A stretch of DNA of 13,749 nucleotides from Candidatus Latescibacterota bacterium (lineage in GTDB: Bacteria > Latescibacterota > UBA2968 > UBA8231), in contig JAJDYK010000303.1 of NCBI GenBank assembly GCA_022825185.1, positions 1 through 13,749 on the forward strand, given 5' to 3'. A program made the translations under genes and the position numbers. A model generated the notes under the pieces. It did no database searches, was not told the origin of the DNA, and saw nothing but the letters and a program-made list of their open reading frames with translations. This document shows, piece by piece, positions 1 through 8,097 of this stretch; position 1 is the first letter of the stretch, and the number at the start of each line of letters is the position of its first letter.

Positions 1-1
1 C

Positions 2-448
2 GACCGAATTTTTTTCTCCACCGTCAACAGCAACGGCGGCACGGTCTTGCAAATCAAGGGCAACGGCGACAGCCTCGCCGTCGAGCAGGTCTGGCAAAAC
101 AAAAAGATGGAAAACGAGTTCGGCACCTCGATCCTCTACGAGAACCATCTCTACGGCTTTGGCGGCTCAATCCTCAAGTGCCTCGACGCCGAGACCGGTG
201 AAGAAAAGTGGAAGACCCGAGGCTACAACAAGGGCACTCTTATAGTCGCCGACGGCCACCTCATCATCTTGGGCGAACAAGGCAATCTCGGCCTAGCCGA
301 AGCCACGCCCGAAGGCTTTGTCGAAAAGGCCAGCTACCCCGCTTTCGACAGCCGCTGCTGGACCATTCCTTCGCTGGCCAATGGCCGTCTCTATATGCGC
401 GACGAAAGCGAGATCGTCTGCCTCAACATACAAGGAGCAGCCCAATGA
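2..448 (+). CDS. PQQ-like beta-propeller protein, C-terminal part (5'-truncated by window edge)
   Basis: The reading frame is open from base 2, so the gene starts before the window; 148 residues of its C-terminus are visible. The segment LYGFGGSILKCLDAETGEEK followed by a GTLIVADGHLIILGE strand is a typical PQQ/BamB-like propeller blade (a D..TGE..W turn followed by beta strands). It is a close paralogue of the next gene: the two C-termini match almost blade for blade, including GTLIVADGHL, AEATP.GFVEKA and EIVC(L/M)NI. By comparison with the neighbour it is probably secreted to the periplasm, but its signal peptide is out of view. Such propellers act as binding scaffolds or quinoprotein-like enzymes; nothing here identifies a cofactor or substrate. 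Its TGA overlaps the next ATG by 4 bases. Confidence 0.85.
   Translation, partial: DRIFFSTVNSNGGTVLQIKGNGDSLAVEQVWQNKKMENEFGTSILYENHLYGFGGSILKCLDAETGEEKWKTRGYNKGTLIVADGHLIILGEQGNLGLAEATPEGFVEKASYPAFDSRCWTIPSLANGRLYMRDESEIVCLNIQGAAQ
433..440 (+). promoter_or_regulatory. Ribosome binding site inside the first propeller gene
   Basis: AGGAGCAG sits 12 bases (first base to start codon) before the ATG at 445. It supports that start over in-frame upstream starts such as the one at 208, which would lack a signal peptide. Confidence 0.7.
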
Positions 449-1698
449 GTATAGCGCACAATGCCCTGTTAGTCCTCGTCTTATGCGCCTTTCCAGCTTT
501 AGCCCAAGATTGGTCGCAATGGCAATCGACAGGCTGGCCGCAATGGCTCGGCCCCGACCGCAATGGCATCTCTTCGGAGACGGGTCTGTTCGGCAAAGCG
601 CCCTCTTTTAAAGAGTCCTGGCGCGTCCATGCCGGGCAGGGATCTTCCGGCCTGTCCGTAGTCGGCGATCGTCTCTATACAATGTACATCCACAGTGGAG
701 AGGCATACGCTGTCTGTCTCGACGCCCGCAATGGCGAAGTGATGTGGCGCACCCGCACCACTGGCAACGATCCCTCGGAACGGCGAGACAGCCGCAGTCC
801 GCGTGCCACTCCCACGGTTGACGGCAAGATGGTCTATGTCTTCAGTGCCCTTGGCAAACTCCTCGCGCTCGACAGCCAGTTCGGCACCCAACAATGGCGC
901 CGCGATATAATGCTCGAATTCGACAACGTGAGTCCCGGTCGAAGCTTTGCAGCGTCGCCGCTAGTCGAGAGGAACCTCGTCTTAATCGAAGCAGGCAGTA
1001 AGAGTGGTCGTTCGCTAATAGCCTTTGACAAAACTAGCGGCGAGGTCGCCTGGACTACTGGCAGCGACGAGAGGGGCTATTCCTCTCCCATCATCGCCAC
1101 TATCGGCCAAACGCGCCAAGCAGTATTTTTCACCGGCTACGGGCTGATCGCGGTCGCGCCGCAAAAAGGCCGGGTGCTGTGGCAATATCCCTGGATAACC
1201 AGCCAGTCCACCAACGCTGCCACCCCGGTTTTTATCCCGCCCAACCGCTTCTTTATCTCTTCCAGCTCCGGTATGGGCGGCACTGTGGTGGAAGTCACCG
1301 CCACAGACGGGCGCTATGAGGCGGCGGAAGTCTGGCGCAACAATAACATGCAAAACCACTCTGCCACCTCCATCTACTACCAAGGGCACCTCTACGGCTT
1401 TGACGGCTCAATCCTCAAATGCCTCGACGCCGAGACCGGCGAGGAAAAGTGGCAGACTCGGGGCTATGGCAAGGGCACCCTAATCGTCGCCGACGGCCAC
1501 CTTGTCATCTTGGGAGAACGCTGTAATCTCGTCATAGCCGAAGCCACGCCCGCAGGCTTCGTCGAAAAGGCCAACACCCTAGTCTTCCCCCGCAGCAGAT
1601 GTGAGACCCTCCCCTCACTCGCTGACGGCCAGATTTACCTCCGCGACGATAAGGAAATCGTCTGCATGAACATAAACTTGGTAGGAGCAACTCAATGA
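445..1698 (+). CDS. Secreted PQQ-like beta-propeller repeat protein
   Basis: This 417-residue protein starts at the ATG overlapping the previous stop (ATGA). Residues 1-20 form a signal peptide: a hydrophobic core LLVLVLCAF, then ALA before Gln21. There is no convincing lipobox. The mature N-terminus has WPQWLGPDRNGISSETG, the entry motif common in secreted PQQ-like propeller proteins (WPQWRGP..DG type). It is followed by repeated blades: LSVVGDRLYTMY/CLDARNGEVMWRT, PTVDGKMVYVFSALGKLLALD, ASPLVERNLVLIEAG, and the C-terminal LYGFDGSILKCLDAETGEEK blade. The protein probably works in the periplasm as a binding or assembly scaffold; a PQQ-dependent oxidase role is possible, but no catalytic residues can be assigned. 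It is a tandem duplicate of the truncated gene before it. It is coupled by overlap to the TonB-dependent receptor downstream, which suggests linked function at the cell envelope. Confidence 0.88.
   Translation: MSIAHNALLVLVLCAFPALAQDWSQWQSTGWPQWLGPDRNGISSETGLFGKAPSFKESWRVHAGQGSSGLSVVGDRLYTMYIHSGEAYAVCLDARNGEVMWRTRTTGNDPSERRDSRSPRATPTVDGKMVYVFSALGKLLALDSQFGTQQWRRDIMLEFDNVSPGRSFAASPLVERNLVLIEAGSKSGRSLIAFDKTSGEVAWTTGSDERGYSSPIIATIGQTRQAVFFTGYGLIAVAPQKGRVLWQYPWITSQSTNAATPVFIPPNRFFISSSSGMGGTVVEVTATDGRYEAAEVWRNNNMQNHSATSIYYQGHLYGFDGSILKCLDAETGEEKWQTRGYGKGTLIVADGHLVILGERCNLVIAEATPAGFVEKANTLVFPRSRCETLPSLADGQIYLRDDKEIVCMNINLVGATQ
1683..1690 (+). promoter_or_regulatory. Ribosome binding site for the TonB-dependent receptor gene
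   Basis: AGGAGCAA, 12 bases (first base to start) before the ATG at 1695, lies inside the 3' end of the propeller gene. It has the same sequence and spacing as the site at 433. Confidence 0.7.
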
Positions 1699-3896
1699 GA
1701 AATGTCCGTGGCATCCTGTTAATTTTTGCCTTGACGGTACCTACACCCTTCGTCCACGCCCAAAGTGCCGACGACTCACTCCACGTCGTCGATGAAACCA
1801 TCGTCACCGGCTCGCGACTGGCCATCCCCCGCGCCAACGCCATCGCCACCAAAATGCCATTACCCCTGCGCAAGACCCCCTTGAGCGTCGGGATCGTCTC
1901 CCAGCCCCTGATCGAGACTCAAGACGGCGCAACCCTCAGCGACGCGCTGGCCAATGTCAGCGGCGTCGGCGTCCACACCAACTTTGGCGTCCACGACCTG
2001 TTCTACTTGCGCGGCTTCGACTCGCTCGCCAACGGTTTGGTGCTCTCCGACGGAGTCCCTGAACCCGAAGCGACCTTCTACCAACTCTACAATGTGGATC
2101 GCGTCGAGGCCCTCAAAGGCCCCGGTGCCTTCCTCTACGGCGGCAACCCGCTGTCGGGCACCATCAACCTCGTCCGCAAACGTCCAGACCCGGCGAACGA
2201 CTTTGCCCGCGTCAACGCTTCCTTAGGCAGCTTCTCCACGTACCGCGCCACCCTCGACGCCGGCCGCGCCCTACCTGACCAGGGCCTCTCCCTGCGTCTC
2301 AACGCCCTATGGCAGGACGCGGAAAGCTACCGCGACGACAAAAACAGCTCGATCCTCGCCGTAAACCCAACGCTGCGGCTGAACCTCGGCGAGCGCTCGG
2401 CACTGCACCTCGACTTCGAGTACCTCACCAGCGAGCACAAGGCCGACGCCGGGCTACCGCTCATCGCCAGCCAGCCCTTTTCTAATGAAGGCCTGCTGCT
2501 GCTCTACGGCGACGCGCTCCCCGACGTGCCGCGCACCCGCTCATACCAAACGCCTTTCGACCTTTCAGAACAGACCATCCAGCGCTTCCGCGCCGATTAC
2601 GAATGGCGCTTGAGTCCCAATTTCACTTTGCGCGACAAATTCTACTATACCCGCCTCGACTGGCCCTCGCAGGGCACCCTCTTCGGCGGCACCACCCCCA
2701 ACGCCAGCGGCTCGTTGGACCTCATCCGCTTGCTCAACGAGCTCGATGACGAGCAGACGGTGGTCGGCAACCAACTCGAAGCCCTGTGGGCGCTGGACAC
2801 TGGCGGCCTCAAGCACCAGTTGCTCTTCGGCCTCGAATTCTCTCGCTACCAAGACGACTTTACCTTAGCGGTAAATTTCCTCCCCCCGATCAACCTCTTC
2901 GCTCCACAAGAGACGGCGACCTTAGCGCAATTGGTGCCAATACCCGACCAATCGCTGGCCGGCGAAACCTCTGCTCAAACCCTAGCACCCTATTTCGTCG
3001 ATCGCATCACTCTTTCCTCCCGCGTCGAGTTTTTCGTAGGGGGCCGCTTCGATCTAGTCGATTACGACAAGACCAGCACCGTCAACCAGCGAGACCCCAC
3101 CGCCGCCGACCCCACTTATCGGCCAGTACCCATTGACGCCCAACGCGACTATCGGCAGTTGAGCCCGCTACTAGGCGCGGTCTTCGCGCCGAACGACGAG
3201 CTTTCGTTTTATGCCAACGTCGGCAGTGCCTTCGCCCCCCCTTCGGCCCTAGCGGTCGGCGGTCTGGAACCTGAAAAAAGCCGCCAAGGCGAAGTCGGCG
3301 CTAAAGCGCAATTGTTCGACGGCAAACTCGACGGTCGTCTCGCGCTGTTCCACTTGCAAAAGGACGATATTGCCATCCCCGATGACAACAATTTAACCCG
3401 GCAACTCGGCGATCAGCGCACTCGGGGTCTGGAGTTGGAGCTGTGGGCACGCCCAGCAGCGGGTTGGTACGCCCAAGCCTCCTACGCCTATCTCGATGCC
3501 GAACTGACGCGTTTCAATGAGTTGGAGCGCAAAAAGCTCGACCCCGTCTCGCAGGCCATCGTCGCCGAGGTAGTCGACCGCTCGGGCAACGCCCCAGCCT
3601 TCGCCCCCGAGCACCTAGCGACGCTGTGGGCCGCCCGCGATTTTGGCGCAAACCTCACCTTGGCCGCCGGCATCCGCTACGTCGGCAATCAGTTCGTCGC
3701 CGAGGACAATGTCTATGAGATCGACGGCGCGCTAACGCTCGACTGCGGGCTGACTTACCGCCAGGGTCCGGCCCTCTTGCGGATCAACCTCAAGAACGCG
3801 ACCGGCAGCGAATACGAGACCCGGGGATTCGGTGCCTACTCGGTCATCCCGGCCGCTCCTTTCTCCTTCAAAGCGACCCTAGGTTATTCGCTGTGA
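1695..3896 (+). CDS. TonB-dependent outer-membrane receptor
   Basis: This 733-residue protein is an outer-membrane gated channel that imports a scarce ligand using TonB energy. Residues 1-22 are a signal peptide ending VHA before Gln23. A TonB-box-like stretch DETIVTGSR is at 33-41. The plug domain spans about 55-165 with the hallmarks LRGFDS (105-110), LSDGVPE (117-123), RVEALKGPGAFLYG (136-149) and GTINLVRKRPD (155-165). These are typical of the siderophore-type receptors. The remainder is an amphipathic beta-barrel of alternating strands, ending in the strand FSFKATLGYSL; the last residue is Leu and not the usual Phe or Trp. The ligand cannot be read from sequence. The ATG overlaps the upstream stop (ATGA), and the following ligase overlaps its stop (GTGA), so it is made together with cytoplasmic tailoring enzymes. 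No siderophore synthetase is visible in the window. Confidence 0.93.
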   Translation: MRNVRGILLIFALTVPTPFVHAQSADDSLHVVDETIVTGSRLAIPRANAIATKMPLPLRKTPLSVGIVSQPLIETQDGATLSDALANVSGVGVHTNFGVHDLFYLRGFDSLANGLVLSDGVPEPEATFYQLYNVDRVEALKGPGAFLYGGNPLSGTINLVRKRPDPANDFARVNASLGSFSTYRATLDAGRALPDQGLSLRLNALWQDAESYRDDKNSSILAVNPTLRLNLGERSALHLDFEYLTSEHKADAGLPLIASQPFSNEGLLLLYGDALPDVPRTRSYQTPFDLSEQTIQRFRADYEWRLSPNFTLRDKFYYTRLDWPSQGTLFGGTTPNASGSLDLIRLLNELDDEQTVVGNQLEALWALDTGGLKHQLLFGLEFSRYQDDFTLAVNFLPPINLFAPQETATLAQLVPIPDQSLAGETSAQTLAPYFVDRITLSSRVEFFVGGRFDLVDYDKTSTVNQRDPTAADPTYRPVPIDAQRDYRQLSPLLGAVFAPNDELSFYANVGSAFAPPSALAVGGLEPEKSRQGEVGAKAQLFDGKLDGRLALFHLQKDDIAIPDDNNLTRQLGDQRTRGLELELWARPAAGWYAQASYAYLDAELTRFNELERKKLDPVSQAIVAEVVDRSGNAPAFAPEHLATLWAARDFGANLTLAAGIRYVGNQFVAEDNVYEIDGALTLDCGLTYRQGPALLRINLKNATGSEYETRGFGAYSVIPAAPFSFKATLGYSL

Positions 3897-5170
3897 GCAA
3901 CTGCGAACGCCTCAGCCGCGACGCGTTGGCGGAGCACCAACTCCAACGTCTGCACGCCCTGCTGGGCCAAGTGCTGGCGACGAACGCATTTTACCGCCAG
4001 AAGCTCAACGCGGCCGGTATCACACGATCCGAGGACATCGCCGCGCTCGATGACTTAGCCCGCCTCCCCTTCACCACCCGCGCCGAACTTTCTGCCGACC
4101 AAGTCGCGCATCCTCCCTATGGTACCAACCTCACCTATCCGCCCGAATGCTACACCCGCATCCACCAGACCTCCGGCACCACCGGTCAGCGCCTGCGCTG
4201 GCTCGACACCGCTGAAAGCTGGGACTGGTGGGGCCGCTGCTGGGCTCAAGTCTATCGAGCCGCTGGCGTCAGTGACCGCGACCGCATCTTTTTCGCCTTC
4301 TCCTTTGGTCCGTTCATCGGCTTTTGGAGCGGACACCAAGGGGCCAGCCACATCGGCGCGCTGATCGTCCCCGGCGGCGGCATGTCTTCAGCGCAGCGCC
4401 TAGACGCCATCATCGAAAACGAGATCACCGTCCTCGTCTGTACACCAACGTATGCCTTACACTTGGGCGAAATCGCCCGCGAGCGCGGCCTCGACCTCGC
4501 CGCCAGCAGCGTACACACCACCATCCACGCGGGCGAGCCAGGCGCGAATCTCCCCGCTACCCGCGCCCAACTCGAACGCACTTGGGGTGCCCACTGCTTC
4601 GACCACGCCGGAGCCACCGAGGTCGGCGCTTGGGGTTTCGACTGCCGTGAACAGGCTGGCTTGCACCTAAACGAGGGTGAGTTCATCTGCGAAATCCTCG
4701 ATCCGCAAAGCGGCGCACCCGCCGACGAGGGCGAGCTGGTCATCACCAACCTTGGCCGCACGGGAATGCCGGTTATCCGCTACCGCACCGGCGACCGCGT
4801 CGCCCTCAATCGCACGCCCTGTGCTTGCGGCCGCACCTTCCAACGGCTCCAAGGCGGCGTCATCGGCCGCCTCGACGACGCCCTGCTCATCCGAGGCGTG
4901 GTCATCTATCCCAGCGCCATCGAAAATGTCGTGCGCCAGTTCCCCGCAGTCACCGAATTCGCCGTTGACGTCCACCGGCGCAAAGCACTGGACGAGTTGG
5001 AGGTGCGCCTAGAACTCAACGGCAATGCCAACGACACCGCCGACCAAGTAGAACGCGCCCTTGCCTACCGGCTGGGCCTGCGCGCCGCCATCCAAATCGC
5101 CGCGCCAAACACCCTCCCGCGCTTTGAACTCAAAGCCCAGCGCTTCACCGATCACAGGAGCGGCACGTGA
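3893..5170 (+). CDS. Phenylacetate-CoA ligase (PaaK)-like adenylate-forming enzyme
   Basis: This 425-residue cytoplasmic protein starts at a GTG overlapping the receptor stop (GTGA); no strong ribosome site precedes it, so translation is probably coupled. It belongs to the ANL superfamily, PaaK branch. The phosphate-binding loop TSGTTG is at 93-98, the adenine/aromatic-side motif DHAGATEVG at 237-245, and RYRTGD at 296-301. The Cys-x-Cys-Gly-Arg cluster common in PaaK relatives is at 310-314, and GRLDD at 325-329 precedes the small C-terminal domain (LLIRGVVIYPSAIENVV). The length fits PaaK (about 430). Family members activate an aryl or other carboxylic acid with ATP, usually to a CoA thioester. 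Here the acid is unknown and no phenylacetate-degradation genes are adjacent. The next gene, a flavoenzyme, overlaps it, suggesting successive steps on one substrate. Confidence 0.9.
   Translation: MSNCERLSRDALAEHQLQRLHALLGQVLATNAFYRQKLNAAGITRSEDIAALDDLARLPFTTRAELSADQVAHPPYGTNLTYPPECYTRIHQTSGTTGQRLRWLDTAESWDWWGRCWAQVYRAAGVSDRDRIFFAFSFGPFIGFWSGHQGASHIGALIVPGGGMSSAQRLDAIIENEITVLVCTPTYALHLGEIARERGLDLAASSVHTTIHAGEPGANLPATRAQLERTWGAHCFDHAGATEVGAWGFDCREQAGLHLNEGEFICEILDPQSGAPADEGELVITNLGRTGMPVIRYRTGDRVALNRTPCACGRTFQRLQGGVIGRLDDALLIRGVVIYPSAIENVVRQFPAVTEFAVDVHRRKALDELEVRLELNGNANDTADQVERALAYRLGLRAAIQIAAPNTLPRFELKAQRFTDHRSGT
5156..5163 (+). promoter_or_regulatory. Ribosome binding site for the halogenase-like flavoprotein gene
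   Basis: AGGAGCGG lies 11 bases before the GTG start at 5167, inside the 3' end of the ligase gene. It supports the overlapping GTG as the true start. Confidence 0.65.
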
Positions 5171-6423
5171 GCGACGTCATCGTCATCGGCGGCGGTCCCG
5201 CTGGCAGCACCGCAGCCGCCCTCGTCGCCGCAACCGGCCGCCAAGTCCAGCTCTTCGAGCGGGAGCAATTCCCCCGCTTCACAATCGGCGAGTCCCTGAT
5301 GCCAGAGACCTACTGGACGTTCAAACGACTCGGCGTGCTCGACCAGCTCAGAGACAGCGCCTTCCCCCGCAAGCACAGTGTGCAGTTTTTCGGCAAGTCG
5401 GGTCGCGGCTCAACGCCCTTTTACTTTTCCGACACCAACCCCCACGAAAGCGCAATAACTTGGCAGGTCTTGCGCGGCCCATTCGACGAGATGCTCCTCG
5501 ACAACGCCCGCGCCAAAGGTGCCCAAGTACATCAAGGTGCCCGAGTTCTCGAAGTCCTGTTCGATGGAGACCGCGCCACCGGCGTCCGTGCCAAGCTCGC
5601 CGACGGCCAAACCCGCGATTTTGCCGCGCAAGTAGTAGTCGATGCCACCGGCCAGAGCACGCTGATCGGCCGTAAGCTCAAGCTGACCCAGCCCGAGCCT
5701 GAACTGAAAAAGGCTTCGATCTACACCCACTATCGCGGCGGCCAGCGCGATGAAGGCATTGACGAAGGCGCAACCTTGATCCTCCACACCGAGAACCGGG
5801 ATTCCTGGTTCTGGTACATCCCCCTGCCCGACGACAAGGTCAGCGTCGGCGTGGTCGGCGCGATCTCCTACTTGGTCCAAGGTCGCCGCGAAGACGCGCA
5901 GACCATCTTCGACCAAGAGCTGGCCAAGTGCCGCCCCATGCAGGAGCGCCTGCAACACGCCGAGCAACTCTTTCCGGTCAAGACCACCAAGGACTTTTCC
6001 TACCGCGCCAGCCGCATCGCCGGCGAAGGCTGGGTGCTGGTCGGCGATGCGTTCTGTTTTCTCGACCCAATGTACTCCTCGGGCGTGTACCTAGCCCTCA
6101 AATCCGGCGAGATGGCCGCCGACGCCATTGCCGAGGCCTTTGCCAAAGGCGACTTTTCTGCCGCGCAGTTGGGCGGTTTCGGCCCCGAGCTAGTGCGCGG
6201 CATGGAGGCAGTGCGCAAAATGGTGTACGCCTTTTATTCCAAGGACTTCAGCTTCGCCGAATTCCTCAAACGCCATCCCGAATGCAAACAGGGGGTCATC
6301 GACGTCCTCAGCGGCAACCTCTTCAGCGAGCACGTTGAGCCTATCTTCGGGCCGATGAGCGAGGTGTGCGAGATGCCCGACGCCGTCCCCTTAACCCCGC
6401 AACCTTCAGGAGCAACACCGTGA
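5167..6423 (+). CDS. FAD-dependent oxidoreductase, flavin-dependent halogenase-like
   Basis: This 418-residue protein starts at a GTG within GTGA. The N-terminal Rossmann FAD site is GGGPAGS (8-14), then an acidic strand end at Glu31 and FPRFTIGESLMP (35-46), typical of the halogenase/geranylgeranyl-reductase group. VVVDATG is at 156-162, the second FAD motif GDAF at 293-296, and FLDPMYSSGV at 298-307. The W-x-W-x-I-P motif characteristic of flavin-dependent halogenases is present as W214-F-W216-Y-I218-P219. Lys69, in FPRKHSVQFF, lies where halogenases acting on carrier-bound substrates keep their catalytic lysine; this placement is by eye. Known relatives halogenate aromatic or pyrrole groups using FADH2 from a separate reductase; others are plain monooxygenases or reductases. 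No flavin reductase or carrier protein is visible in the window. Its overlap with the PaaK-like ligase suggests action on the activated acid or its product. Family membership is firm; true halogenation is a hypothesis. Confidence 0.85.
   Translation: MSDVIVIGGGPAGSTAAALVAATGRQVQLFEREQFPRFTIGESLMPETYWTFKRLGVLDQLRDSAFPRKHSVQFFGKSGRGSTPFYFSDTNPHESAITWQVLRGPFDEMLLDNARAKGAQVHQGARVLEVLFDGDRATGVRAKLADGQTRDFAAQVVVDATGQSTLIGRKLKLTQPEPELKKASIYTHYRGGQRDEGIDEGATLILHTENRDSWFWYIPLPDDKVSVGVVGAISYLVQGRREDAQTIFDQELAKCRPMQERLQHAEQLFPVKTTKDFSYRASRIAGEGWVLVGDAFCFLDPMYSSGVYLALKSGEMAADAIAEAFAKGDFSAAQLGGFGPELVRGMEAVRKMVYAFYSKDFSFAEFLKRHPECKQGVIDVLSGNLFSEHVEPIFGPMSEVCEMPDAVPLTPQPSGATP
6408..6415 (+). promoter_or_regulatory. 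Ribosome binding site deciding the DUF3311 start
   Basis: AGGAGCAA, 12 bases before the GTG at 6420, fixes the start of the small membrane protein at the GTGA overlap, not at an earlier in-frame codon inside the flavoprotein gene. Confidence 0.65.
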
Positions 6424-6644
6424 ATACCACCGTCCGCCGGCTCCTCTACTTGGGGCTTTTCGTCCTCTACCTCTTACACAATGACCTCTGGCTCTGGGAC
6501 GATCCGCGCATCGTCTTGGGGCTGCCCATCGGCTTGCTCTACCACATCGGCTTCTGCTTGGCCGCTACCGGGCTGATGATCTTGCTGGTCAACTACGCTT
6601 GGCCGTCCGAGTTGGACGCAGAGGACGAGGAGCAAGCCGCATGA
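6420..6644 (+). CDS. DUF3311-type small inner-membrane protein
   Basis: This 74-residue protein starts at the GTG overlapping the flavoprotein stop. It has two hydrophobic segments: about residues 7-22 (RLLYLGLFVLYLLHNDLW region) and about 32-56 (GLPIGLLYHIGFCLAATG and following). An acidic tail SELDAEDEEQAA closes it. Short two-helix proteins with a central GLP motif located directly before an SSS-family symporter are classified as DUF3311. Here the symporter gene overlaps it by 4 bases. By that context it is likely a small accessory subunit or stability factor of the transporter; no biochemical role is firmly known to me. The symporter shares its last bases and has its ribosome site inside this gene, so the two are probably made in fixed ratio. 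Confidence 0.8.
   Translation: MNTTVRRLLYLGLFVLYLLHNDLWLWDDPRIVLGLPIGLLYHIGFCLAATGLMILLVNYAWPSELDAEDEEQAA
6628..6635 (+). promoter_or_regulatory. Ribosome binding site for the sodium symporter gene
   Basis: AGGAGCAA, 13 bases before the ATG at 6641, also encodes part of the acidic tail of the DUF3311 protein. It favours the 6641 start over an upstream in-frame codon at 6599. Confidence 0.7.
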
Positions 6645-8095
6645 CCACGATCATCATCTTATGCTACCTCGGCCTAGTACTCTGCATCGGCGTCCTCTCC
6701 AATCGCTTCTTTCGCGGCACCGGCGAGGACTACTTTGTCGCCAGCCGCTCCATCGGCCCCTTCCTGCTGCTGATGTCGCTGTTTGGCACCAACATGACCG
6801 CGTTCGCCATTTTGGGAGCCTCCGGCGAAGCCTACCACACGGGTATCGGCGTCTTTGCCCTGATGCCTTCGGGCGCGGCCCTAATTATCCCCACCGTCTT
6901 CTTCTTTATCGGCACCCGCGTCTGGGCGCTCGGCAAGCGCCACAACTTGCTCACGCAGGTCCAGTACTTCCGCCGCCGCTGGGACTCCGACGGCTTGGGG
7001 CTCCTGCTCTTCGTCGTCATGATCGCGCTGCTGATTCCCTATCTGCTCATCGGCGTCATGGGCGGCGGCATCACCCTCGCCCAAGTCACCAAGGGGCAGA
7101 TCCCCCAGTGGGCCGGCGGCATGTTGGTCTGCTTGGTGGTACTGGCCTACGTCAGCTTCGGTGGCATGCGTGGCACCGCCTGGGCCAACGCCTTCCAAAC
7201 GCTGGTTTTTATGATCCTCGGCGGCGTGACCTTCTTCGTCATCGTCGATAAGCTGGGTGGGCTGGACAACGCGCTAGCGCAAGTTGCAGCAGCGCACCCC
7301 GAGCTGCTGATCAAAGGAGACAATATCAGCCCAATCAAACTATTGACCTACACCTGCATCCCGCTGTCAGTGGGCATGTTCCCCCACCTTTTCACCCATT
7401 GGCTCACCGCTAAAAGCGCCCGCACCTTCCGCTGGCCGCTGATGTTCTACCCGCTCTGCATCGCCATCGTCTGGATTCCCAGCGTGCTCTTGGGGATCTT
7501 CGGCAGCATTGACTTCCCCGGCCTCAAGGGCGCGGCTGCCAACTCCGTGCTAGTCAAGATGATCGACCTACACGCTCCGGGTGCCCTAGCCGGCCTGCTC
7601 GCCGCCGGGGTCTTTGCCGCCATCATGTCGTCGCTCGACTCGCAAGTCCTCTCCATCAGCAACATGTTCACCCAAGATGTCGTCCGCCACTACCGCAAGG
7701 GCGACGAGTTGAGCGAAAAGGCCCAAGTCCTATGGGGACGCCTCTTCGTGATCGCCATCTTCGCCGTTACCTACGTGCTCTCGCTGATCTCGGCCCGCAG
7801 CATCTTCACCCTCGCCGTCTGGTCCTTCACCGGCTTTGCAGCGCTTTTCCCAGTGGTGGTCGCCGCCCTGTTCTGGAAGCGCAGCACCAAGTACGGCGCG
7901 TTTGCTTCCGTGCTCACCGTGGCTGCGCTGTGGTGCTATTTCTTCTTTCAGGGGTGGAAAATCCCCGGCTATACGGTCGGCATGACCGGAGTAATGCCCG
8001 TGGCGGTGATCCTAGCCGCTTCTGCCGTGGCCATGATCGTCGGCTCGCTGCTGACCAAGCCACCGGCCAAAAGCACCGTCGATAAATTCTTCTAG
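6641..8095 (+). CDS. Sodium:solute symporter (SSS/SSF family)
   Basis: This 484-residue inner-membrane protein starts at the ATG of the ATGA overlap. About 13 hydrophobic segments are visible, the family norm, from TIIILCYLGLVLCIGVLSN at the N-terminus to VAVILAASAVAMIVGSLL near the C-terminus. Family marks include EDYFVASRSIGPF after the first helix, GTNMTAFAILGASGEAY in the second, VSFGGMRGTAWANAFQ in the middle, and IMSSLDSQVLSISNMFTQDV. The Ser-Ser of that last helix corresponds to the conserved Na2-site region of the fold. SSS carriers import organic solutes (sugars, amino acids, vitamins, carboxylates, nucleosides) with sodium; pantothenate- or carboxylate-type members look nearest by eye, but the substrate is not determinable. 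Being coupled to DUF3311 and downstream of the ligase and receptor, it plausibly brings the ligand or the acid into the cytoplasm. Confidence 0.92.
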   Translation: MTTIIILCYLGLVLCIGVLSNRFFRGTGEDYFVASRSIGPFLLLMSLFGTNMTAFAILGASGEAYHTGIGVFALMPSGAALIIPTVFFFIGTRVWALGKRHNLLTQVQYFRRRWDSDGLGLLLFVVMIALLIPYLLIGVMGGGITLAQVTKGQIPQWAGGMLVCLVVLAYVSFGGMRGTAWANAFQTLVFMILGGVTFFVIVDKLGGLDNALAQVAAAHPELLIKGDNISPIKLLTYTCIPLSVGMFPHLFTHWLTAKSARTFRWPLMFYPLCIAIVWIPSVLLGIFGSIDFPGLKGAAANSVLVKMIDLHAPGALAGLLAAGVFAAIMSSLDSQVLSISNMFTQDVVRHYRKGDELSEKAQVLWGRLFVIAIFAVTYVLSLISARSIFTLAVWSFTGFAALFPVVVAALFWKRSTKYGAFASVLTVAALWCYFFFQGWKIPGYTVGMTGVMPVAVILAASAVAMIVGSLLTKPPAKSTVDKFF

Positions 8096-8097
8096 CG

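Noticed and set aside
208..444. Upstream extension of the second propeller gene
   Set aside because: It would overlap the first propeller in another frame, is Arg/His-rich, and would bury the signal peptide; the ATG at 445 with AGGAGCAG is far better.
4252..4761. 169-residue minus-strand open frame within the ligase gene
   Set aside because: Ser/Pro/Arg-rich shadow of the ligase, with no motif or upstream signal.
5410..5967. 185-residue minus-strand open frame
   Set aside because: It lies wholly within the flavoprotein gene, has no ribosome site and no recognisable domain; antisense open frames are common in GC-rich DNA.
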